Shown piece after piece: positions 55,165-64,000 of a DNA stretch of 64,000 bases (within the stretch, counting starts at the first letter, position 1; each line of letters starts with the position of its first letter). The notes under the pieces were generated by a model. That model was not told the origin of the DNA, searched no databases, and saw nothing but the letters and a program-made list of their open reading frames with translations. The translations under genes and the position numbers were made by a program. The stretch is from Lineolata rhizophorae. Its lineage: Eukaryota; Ascomycota; Dothideomycetes; Lineolatales; Lineolataceae. Location: the NCBI GenBank assembly GCA_010093515.1, contig MU001694.1, positions 192,964 to 256,963 of the forward strand, written 5' to 3'.

Positions 55165-56139
55165 TTATCCAGAAGGAGAAGGTCGATGGGCGGAAAATGG
55201 TACGACGTGATATAGCCATGCGGCTCCGAAAGACCTTCGAATGGCATATAGAGCTTGTCCCAAGAGTATTTCTCTCCAAAGCTTGCCTGTTCCTAGTGCG
55301 TGCGCTGCTCAAAAGGTTAATAATCTTTCGACTGTCCATAGCGAGGTTGCAAATGCGGCGCTTAATCTTTGGAGAGAGCTCCTATAGTCGTTTTGCCGGA
55401 CGATGTCAAAACAACGGGAAGCTTTCCGCCTCATCTGGTTCTTCGATCCCGTACTGAAATGCCCTTTGACCCTGTATTTCTCCTCCACTTGAAGGCTGTG
55501 CCAGTCGAACAAGGCTTGGTACATATCCTCAGTGTTACCTTTCCAGATCGAATTGACGCCTTGTGACGGTTGAATCGGTATATGCGCGCGAGCCCCAGCC
55601 CGGTAGACCATTTCATCCAAGAACTTTTCCAAAGAGACGATACGAGGTCGGGCCTTTGGCCCTCCCTTCTCGAAAGGGACGATATATCGCCCTGTGCGGA
55701 TATGTACCGAGGGACGCTCTCGAAAATCTAGTAGGATAGGGAGGATGAAATGTAACTCGTCGTCCGGATCGTCGTTATATGGAGTAGGTAAAATATACAG
55801 GAATCTGTGGAAGCAATATAACTTGGAAAGGATCCGCTGCGTAGCTTTGCAGAAACGGAGTGCACTCTCCGGAACTACCGGCCTCAAATGAGATTGGTAT
55901 TTAGAGCCCAGAAGCATCTGATACCTACCGAAAAACGGAAAGATGTATGTCTTTATAGCATCAGCTATTATGTGCTTAGCCACGTGCACCCCAATAATGT
56001 CCCTCTGGCTGTCTGGCTCGCGGTTGAGTTGCCTGAAGGAGTCTATTTCGATGAGGTGGAAATTTTGGGATGCAACCATCCTGAATATTGACGACTCTAT
56101 AGCCTGACACAATGAGCAGTAAACCATGATCCGAGCCAA
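55165..56139 (-). pseudogene. Unknown protein gene, probably decayed by an in-frame stop
   Basis: The minus strand has a 276-codon frame from ATG 56139 to TGA 55309. It continues in the same frame for 47 more codons with equally protein-like sequence (KLWREILLGQALYAIRRSFG, then AAWLYHVVPFSAHRPSPSG) to TAA at 55165. The first part has a CSLC start (MVYCSLCQAIESS), a proline/aspartate segment (YILPTPYNDDPDDELHFILP), a basic middle (GGPKARPRIVSLEKFLDEMV) and a helical end. I recognise no family. I see no good intron around the TGA, so the simplest reading is a nonsense change in a fungal gene, or a functional end at 55309. Truncation and the lower-GC setting fit an accessory gene under decay. 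Confidence 0.45.
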
Positions 56140-57376
56140 AAGAGCTTAGAGCTGTCTTTGGGAGGGCTGTTCTTGCCGACTTTCTTTTGAACGAACCGAA
56201 GCTCTGTGGGTTTTGCCTTTGCGACCTCAAAGTCACTTTGATAGCTTAGGACATTAGATTGGTGTGCTCCAAGGGAAAGAAAAATCTAGAAGGCTTGCTT
56301 GATCCATTCTCTGTCCGCCCTAGACTGTGTGTTTTTGCTTCGGCAGGCGCGCTGTCCGAAGGCCATCTTCTCGGATTTTAAGGAGTGGGTACGGTGTGGT
56401 TTTAGAGGACAGAAACATACTTACGTAGTAGTGTGTCTTATAGAGAGGGGCTGTAGAAGTTTTGGAGGCACAAAGCTAAGTGGTGCTTGGGAAAATCTGC
56501 CAAAGTACCTGGGATAAAGCTTACTTTTTTTTACCAGCTCAATTCGAGGCTCACTTCTCTGTTACAGGATCTCATAACATTGCAGGAGATAGTTCAAAGT
56601 ACATAAACCATCCCTGTGTGATGATTACAGTATACATCTGATCACTCTACACAACATCCATTTTGAATCCGGTTGCGCCTACAATCACACATCTCGTATG
56701 CAAGCACACAACAGCAACAACCAAAGAACTTATTTTGAAATCATTTTCATAGCCGTGCCATTTGGCGCAACAAGCACACGATGCCTATTATCGCAACTTA
56801 AGAACAAAACCGCAGAAGCCCACAGTGAAGCTGCCAGCGCTGCCCCTCTGTGCCCGAATCGAAGTATGGAACTTAATGATATGCAATCCTTTGAACAGGG
56901 GAGCCGAAAAAAAAAAAAGGGCAAATACAAAGGCAAATCCTGACAACACCTCAGCCGTTCACACCGACCACAAGACACACAAGTTGAGTACATCAATCGC
57001 GCTCCAAACTGAACAGAAGGTGGGTAGAAACAAAAGTAAAGGGGAAACATGAGAACAGAAAGAACAAAATGAACTAAACAGAGAGGGGGAATCCACCGCA
57101 AACCCAAAGGAAAAGAAGAAGGGAAACAACACGTGACGAGGTATCTAACCGAGACCCATCCCCGTCGCTCCGAACAAGTCTCGGGCTGACACCCATAGTA
57201 GTAATTACCATCCACTCCAACCGAAAACCCAAACTCATCCTAATCGGCCCATGAAACCAAATAGACCGCACACATTCCGTTTTACAAGTCGCGCCCGCCT
57301 CTCATCCCATAGCACCAGCGCCGCGCTCCACGGCGAACACGCTTACTCCCACACCAACCCGACCTCCCTCCTCTCC
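56140..57376. other. 3' flank of the RhoGEF gene
   Basis: 1.2 kb without a supported gene. A-rich tracts (near 56910-56935 and 57030-57120) fit an untranslated region. Frames here lack motifs. Confidence 0.5.
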
Positions 57377-60300
57377 TTACTCCTCCTGCCCCTCATTCAA
57401 CAACAACTCCACCACAATCTGCACCTTCTCCAGCCCCGGATGCTGCAACGAGATCTTGATGCTCCTCTGGCCCGCCGTGCCGCCCGTCAGCGCGTCGTCG
57501 AGGCACTTGACGTCCCTACCCGCGATCACCTGGCGCAGGCGGCCGTTCTGCGCGTTGCGGATCTCGACGAAGTCTGGGTCGAAGAGCAGGACATAGGGCC
57601 CGTAGACGGCGGCGGAGCGGGCGCGACCCACGAACTCCATGATGACGGACCGGCTCACCTCGCCGTGCTTGTTGACATAGACGCCGCACTGCTCGTAGCA
57701 GAGCAGGAACTCCTGGTCCGAGAGCCGGAACATGCCCAGCGGGTCCTGGCCGGCGAGGCGCGACGCGATGGTCGCCACGTGCGGCGCCTTGAGGTCGGGA
57801 ACCGACCACGAGTGCTTCTTGTCTAGGTTGAGCACCTCAAAGCCCTTAGACGTGCTAACGGCTAGCGAAGAATGGAACAGGTTCATGCCGAAACACTCGG
57901 TCGGTATGTAGAACTCGTCGTACTCGCGGAAGAACTCGGTCCTACCCGACCGGAACAGGCGCGACTTCTTCTCCGTCGACTTTTGGAACACGGGCTCGAG
58001 GACCTGGAAAGCGGAAGAACGCTACATCAGCTTGTACAGTTCTCACGCCCAGGATGTAAACCGGTTTCGATTCTCACCTTGAAAGTCGACGAAATGCCCT
58101 CCCTCTTCTTGTAAAACACCAGCGTGCGATCCTTCATCTTGCCCGTCGCGAAGAAGCCCACGTCCCTATTTCCCGACAGCTTTTGCGGCGCCTTGCGCGC
58201 CGAGTCGTTGCCCGGCGGCACGCCGCCGACAGGGCACACCACGTCCAAATGGTACGCGATGAGCGCCTTGTCCGATATGAGAATCATCAGGCTGAACTCC
58301 TCCAGCACCGCGATCTGCGTGACGCGCTGGATGGGAATGGCCCGGGACCATCCACGCGGGTTGTCGATCTCGGATAGGTACACGCCATAGTCGGTCCCAA
58401 CGGCCACCATGTGCTTACCGTACGGCTGCATGAAGGCCGTCGCGCAGTTGACTTTGGCGCGACAGATAGGGCCTGGCCGGCCCGAGTTCTGGAAGAGGCG
58501 CTCTACCTCGTCGATGGCGCGGTCCAGCGGCGTGCCCTTGATAACAACGCTCCGCGTGTTGGTCGCTGCGGTGCCCGAGTCGTACGCGAAGGCCGAGTCC
58601 GCTATAACCCGCAGACGGAAGGGCTCCGCGTTCTGCGCGAAGAGCGCGGCCGCGTGCTTGGTCTTAGCCTCGAGTATTTTCTCGCTCCACTCGAGCCGGT
58701 TCGCCGCCGAAGGCGCGTATAGCGTGTAGGTCTCCTTGCCCAAGTGCTTGATGCGGAACGGGTACAGGATCTTGTCGTCCTTTGGGCCCTCGAGCACCGT
58801 ACTCGCCACTAGCGACGACTTGCCCGACGACGTCGTCGTCATCGAGTTGACCGAGGACGACGTGTTGGTGTGCACCAGCGGGCCCGGCCCGCCGCCGACC
58901 GATGTGCTGGACCGTGCCGTGGGCACATTGCTCGCCGACGGGCGCGCCGTAGCGATCCCCTTGACAGACGACTTCATGACCGGTTCGTCGTTCGCGCTCT
59001 CCAAGACCAGCAGATCCATCGGGATAGGCTGCGAGCTCTAGTTAGCGTAAAAGAGGGCTTCGATTCCTTCCATGAGCTTCAACTTACCAAACGCGACACA
59101 TCGTATCTCTCGTGCTTAGTCCCGCCCTCGGCATCCTTCTGCGTGATTGTTTTCGCCATGACCAAGTAATGATCAAACAGCAACGCGTGAATATCCACCC
59201 AGTTGAACCGACTGCCGCCAGCCCTTTGCAAGTCGCCCTTGAAAATGAGCTCGCGACCCAGATGGTCCAAGTTGAGCTCGACGCGCTGCATGCCCGGCCG
59301 CAGGATCAACTTGGTCTGCAGGTCCTGCAGGTCGACCTTGCGCTGCATCTCGGCCACCTTGGTGTCGCACTCGAGCGTCACCACCTTGATCTCCTCGATG
59401 GCCACAGCCAGGTTGCGCTTCTCCTCCGAGTCGAGCACGGAGCGCTTAAGCACCGTCTGCAGCAGCAGGCCGTAGTGCTGCAGACGCGTGATTGGCGCCT
59501 TGAGGTACGTGTCCCACGACAGCTTGTTCGACATCTTGTGGTTGCGCGCATTGTCCAGGAAGGAGCGGAAGAGCATGTTCTTCTCGGCCTCGAGCCGGAC
59601 GATGAAGGAGGCGCGGGGGAACGCGGCTGCGTAGTCAATGTAGGCGCTCTTGGCCTTGCGGATCCACTCGCGGAAGATGTCACTGAAGCCGACGATCCAA
59701 GGCCCTTGCTCCTGCTGGCGGTACTTGAGCTGCGGGAGGAGGAAGTCCTCGTTCGCCTTCTTGACGGGGTCGATGCGACCGAAGACGTCGCGGATGAAGC
59801 CGTCGACGTGCTTGGGCGCGATGACGGGCGGCTTTGCCGCGAGCAGCGAGTTGCGATACAGCACCTGCAGCACGGTGCACGACTCCATGAAGTTGTCCTC
59901 GGTTTGAACGATCTCGTGCAGGATGTTCTGCCGCTCCACCTCCTTCTTGTTGACGCCCTCGACGTCCTCCTTCTTGATCTTGTAGTACGTCTGCCAGTCT
60001 TCCACCTGCCGCACCGATGGCTGCGCGTGAAGGTCGATCTTCTTGAGCGTGCGCTGGCAGTGGAACGAGTAGCACCGGCCCGGGGTCTTGAAGTTGTGCA
60101 GCATGGGTGCGTAGCAACCCGTGCCCGTCAGCTGGAAGAGCACGCCGTTCATAGTGGCGTTGGTGAACTTGAGCCACTCCTCCTCGCGCTTGAGCGTGCC
60201 CGCCTTGTACATTTCTTCGACGACGCCTGCGCTCAGCGTTTCGGCGTCGGCCACGTTCATCGTGGGCACCTTGTTGGTGAAGAGAGCCACGAGCCCGTCC

Positions 60301-62792
60301 AGGATAGCTTGCTCCTTCAGATACGCCTCGCCATCCGTCATGAACTTCATCCACGCGATGATGGAGCTCAGTGCCCACGGCTCGGCGCACTTGCGGAAGT
60401 CCGCCGTGGTCAGCTTCTGCGGGTTGAAACGCTTGTTCGGTATGGCCGGGAGGTCGATGGGGACGGTCTCGCTCGGCGGCGACAACGCCTCCGTCGAGCC
60501 ATTGTTGAGCATCGCCGATCGCCGCAGCTGCTGCTGTTGTTGCTGTATTCGGTACTGTTCGGCGTCGGTCTTGGAGCGGCTAGGAATGGCAGCCGGCGGG
60601 CCGGTACCCGTGCTAAGAAGCGATTGCGACCGCGGGACATAGGTTGCGGACGTCGACGTGACTGACGGTGAGTACGCATCTGGGGCTGAAGGGTAATGTC
60701 TGCCGTAAGTCTGCGGCCACGCTGGACTCGCAGGTGAGGGTCTGCCATCTGATGAGGGCGGTGGGGGCGGCAGCGGCCTATTGGTCGGACCGGGATGAAA
60801 AAATATCTCCTCCGGGCCGCCTGTGTAACCACTTTCGTCGTCATCCTCGAAGCTCAACCGTCGAGGGTGAGTGGTGGGCTCCGATAACCCACCGGTGCCG
60901 TACACGTCGGTGGTCGCGCCCGTTTGGAAGGGCGGGAAGGGATGAATCGGATCCCTGTGAGACGCCTCGCTAGCGTCTCTTGATCGCTGCTGCACCGAGC
61001 CGGACGACGACACAGGCTGACTGTGGCTGTCGGCGCCGTTCATCGACGTCTGCGCGGGAACAAGGTTTGCACCATAGGACAGATGGTGCGGCTCGAACCC
61101 CCCACCAAAGGCGCCAATATCAAATCCGTGCGCGGCGTAATCGCTGTCGCTGCCCCCTCCCGCGCTCGCCGGTTCCGCAGGCCGTTCGGACGTATAGCTA
61201 GAAAACAGCGCGCTCTGTCCGCTCTCTCTACGCGCTCGATCCTCTTGTTCCTGGCGCTCTGCCTCCTCAAACGCCAACGCGCCAGCCGCCGCCTCGGGAT
61301 CGCTCTCGTCGCTCGTGGAGTATTCCTCGTACGGCACGGTCGGGAACCCGTTCGGACCGGTCTCCTCCGTCGGGTACGGCAGCTGTGAAGCCTGCTCGTG
61401 GCCACCTCTCAGCGTCGAGGTCGAGTTCTCCACCTCGATGCGCGGGCTACGCGACGACTCCGACGACGCGGCCGCCGTGTTCATCGTCAGGTGGTTGATC
61501 TCCTCTATCAGCGCATCCTGGTCGGGCGACGCCTCGTCGCGCTGGCCGTAGCGGTACGACGATCCATTGGGCCCGTTCACGTAGTTAAGAGCGTCATCCG
61601 AGTTTTGCGGTCGTCCCGGCAAAGGTCGGCCCTGCGGGTGTCGCTCCGACTGCACGCGCTGCGGCGAGTACTGGACGTGCGGCGGCGGGGGGGGTCCCGG
61701 CGTCGGAGGCAAGGAGGGGTCGGACGGGTATCCCGGCGACGGGAGAGGGCGATCGACGTGGTTCGAAGAGCCGTGCCGGGAGCTGCGGGCCGAGAGCGCG
61801 GCGGGCGACGGCAGCGACTGGTGGCTGGAGTAGGAATCGTCGCGGTCGTAGTAGGGCCGCTGGCTGTTGGACGAGTGGCGCGACGGCGCCGAGGACCACT
61901 CGTCGGCGGACGACGACGCTGGCGCGCGCGGCGGCACCGGCACCGGGGGCGGGGCCGGCGCCGAGTACGCGCCGCCGCCCGTCGGCGGGGTGTACCCGGA
62001 AGGGCGGGGCGGCAGCGGCACCGGGACCGAGGGCGACTGCACCGACTGCCTATAGCCGCCGCCGCCGTACTGGGACTGCGACCGGCCGCCGGCGAAGGGC
62101 TGCTGCGCCAGCGGCGGCGTCTGGTACTGCGGCGCCGGCGGCGACCCGTAGGACTGGTACGTCCCGGTGGAGAAGCTGTACGGGTGCGCGCCGTAGCCGG
62201 CGCCGGCGCCGCCCGCGCCTGCCGCGTTCCGCTGGCTCGCGTCCACGTACGCGGCGGGGTTGTATGGCGCGTGGCTGGCCGCGCTCTGCGTCCTCGACAC
62301 GCCGCTCGCGGCGTACGACGACGGCGCCGGCGGCTGCGGCGGCTGCGGCTGCGGCGGCTGCTGGACGGGCAGCGCCGGCGCATACTGGTGCTGCGGCGTC
62401 TGCGGCGGCGCGGCGAAGTGCTGGGGGTTGTATTCGTACATGGTTTGCGGCGAGGCCGGGCCCTGGGGCTGGTGCTGCGACGACTGGCTGCCGTGGTGGT
62501 GCAGGTCGGACGAGTAGCCCGACGACGACACGTTCCCGGAGCCGTGCGGGCTCATGCTACCCATGAAGAGCTCGTCGTTCTGGCGGCCGGCGATGGTGTT
62601 GCTGCGATCGCTGCCGCGGCGTTCGTCGGCGGCCGCGCCGAAGCCGGCATCGTCGCCGTTGTCGAAGCTGCTCGTCCGCCGCAGGCCGTAACCGCCACCT
62701 TGTTGGTGGTGGTAGCCCGACGTCGCGTGGTGCTGCTGCTGATGGTAGCCGGCAGCCGAGTTGTAATACTGGCCGTTCTGGTTGTAGGACAT
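57377..62792 (-). CDS. rom2: Rho guanine nucleotide exchange factor, Rom1/Rom2 type
   Basis: Exons 62792-59088, 59028-58078 and 58003-57377 close in phase and give 1760 residues. Residues 1-790 are disordered, rich in Gln, Pro, Ser, Tyr and Gly. A DEP domain follows (about 795-890; CAEPWALSSIIAWMKFMTDG). The DH domain spans about 952-1150 (RQNILHEIVQTEDNFMESCT; DTYLKAPITRLQHYGLLLQT). The PH domain (about 1158-1350) is split by a Ser/Thr-rich insert and ends RLEWSEKILEAKTKHAA. A CNH (citron homology) domain covers about 1380-1720, ending near the C-terminus LNEGQEE. This order is that of yeast Rom2, which loads Rho1 with GTP to drive cell-wall integrity signalling and glucan synthesis. The DH core residues seen in Rom2 appear intact. 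Introns are 49 and 74 bp. Confidence 0.96.
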
Positions 62793-64000
62793 GGCGGAAG
62801 AGTTCGGTGAGAAGAGCGGCCGGGCAGGGAGTTTAAAAAAAGGTTCGGATTTTTTGTGGATGCGGTGGTGTAAGCCGGACGTGTGAGGGCGGAAGAGTTG
62901 GTTGGCCGCGTTCAGGCTGCGGCAGTGTCTCGAGTGGTGGGGCGAAAGCGAGCAGAGAGAGAGCGAGAGGGAGAGAGAGGCCCGCTGCTGGCAGCAGCAA
63001 TCGACAGTTTTTGCTCACTCAGTATCGCAGAACGGAGGCGGGACGGCGTGCGCCGGGTGCGCAGATGCGAAGTCGCCGCTGGAAGGACGACGCATCTGCC
63101 CGGCCGTCGGGGACGGGGCGCGTCCGTCCGGCGACGTTTGAGCGCGACGAGGCTGTATGGAAGGTGGGATAAGCGAGGCGAACGGCTGCACCGGGCTGAA
63201 GGGAACTGTGGCCGTTCGTTGCGAGCGGGTAGCGAGCGCGACGGCGGCGGCAACGTGGAGCGCACGCGCAGTGCTCTGGCAGTTCGCGGAGGGCAGCGGC
63301 GATGGGGTGTGGAGGTGGTGGCGGAGGTCGGTGGTGGAGGTCGGTGTCTTCGTAGCTCGGCTGCGGATGGCTCAGGCGGTTGAGGTTCGCGAGCCCGTCG
63401 TGCGCCGTGCCGTCAAGTGCGGGCGACCGCCAAGGCACCAAGGGGGATGCAGCGGGCGAGGGATCGCTCGGCGCTGAGAGTCTCCGGGCAAGGCTGCGGC
63501 CGGCTGCTCCACCGCTGCGGGGCGCCGGGGACCTGAGCGCGGCGAGGCTGCGGCCTGGGGGCGTTCGTGCGTCGAGGCAACCCGCGTCCTGCGTCAACTG
63601 CGACGGCTGGGCGACGGCAGCCGACTCACAAGACGTCGTACGTGCTTCACGAAAACAAAAAGGCGCCTGTGTAAAGGAGACGGCGAGCTGCAGCGCTCGA
63701 TTTCGATGGCCCCGTGCCCCGCTGCTACACGTCGACTTTGTTCAAACGTGCAAAATATTTTTCCCGGTTACATCTGGGGGTCCCCGTCGGTCTTACGTCC
63801 GCAGGCCAAACTATGTACTTGACGGCTGCTTGGCTAGCTGCTCATGAATCCCCTGTAGACATAAGCACCCGTCGACCGGTTCTCCCTAGGCGGTGGCACC
63901 TAATTGGCCGACTGCTTCAGCTACGTCGTACTAACTAGTCGTACAAAGCTCGGGGCTGATATGACCGAAGCACAAGGCCACGAGCAGTCAAACGTAAACG
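62793..64000. promoter_or_regulatory. Upstream region of the RhoGEF gene
   Basis: 1.2 kb to the window end with no supported gene. It is GC-rich with a GA-rich tract at about 62953-62980. It should hold the promoter and leader of the RhoGEF gene. The last 300 bases are lower in GC. Confidence 0.4.

Noticed and set aside
59112-60665. 517-codon plus frame opposite the RhoGEF gene
   Set aside because: It is the shadow of the RhoGEF coding strand; the minus strand carries clear DH, PH and CNH motifs.

Overview
The window looks like nuclear DNA of a filamentous ascomycete (Pezizomycotina). Genes are interrupted by short introns of about 50-290 bp, with GT donors (often GTAAGT, GTATGT or GTGAGT) and AG acceptors. 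Intergenic DNA is GC-rich and full of microsatellites, and one 276-bp tract lacks every CpA and TpG, the signature left by RIP (repeat-induced point mutation). The gene content (Sso-type syntaxin, Spt5, Rom2-type RhoGEF, Cab4-type PPAT, Mco6/DUF1748) is fungal. I do not assign a class or species.

Layout. 0-2 kb: the start of an unknown minus-strand gene, a small mitochondrial protein and an ER FKBP. 2-6.5 kb: gene-poor, lower-GC DNA. 6.5-11.3 kb: NatC auxiliary subunit Naa38, a cytochrome b5-domain protein and a plasma-membrane syntaxin. 14-20 kb: nicotinate phosphoribosyltransferase and Spt5 on a shared divergent promoter. 20-28 kb: about 8 kb with no recognisable gene. 28-30.8 kb: an F-box protein. 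33.8-39.4 kb: PPAT (CoA synthesis) and a DCAF7/WDR68-type WD40 protein, divergent. 40.4-43.4 kb: an unknown, possibly nuclear protein with an apparently spliced 5' leader. 44.2-48.2 kb: a 74-residue DUF1748 protein and pyruvate kinase, divergent. 48.5-57 kb: a lower-GC accessory-looking stretch with the RIP tract, a DUF6914-like protein, an aminoglycoside-phosphotransferase-fold protein, a bZIP factor and an unknown, possibly decayed gene. 57.4-62.8 kb: a Rho1 GEF.

Most genes are conserved housekeeping functions: NAD salvage, CoA synthesis, glycolysis, transcription elongation, secretion and Rho1 cell-wall signalling. They are not a pathway cluster. Divergent pairs sharing 0.4-1 kb promoters recur. 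Exon structures were worked out by hand from splice sites, reading phase and family alignment recalled from memory. Where every exon phase closes and the joined protein reads through a known motif, I give high confidence. I found no tRNA, rRNA, CRISPR array, intact transposon or secondary-metabolite backbone gene.
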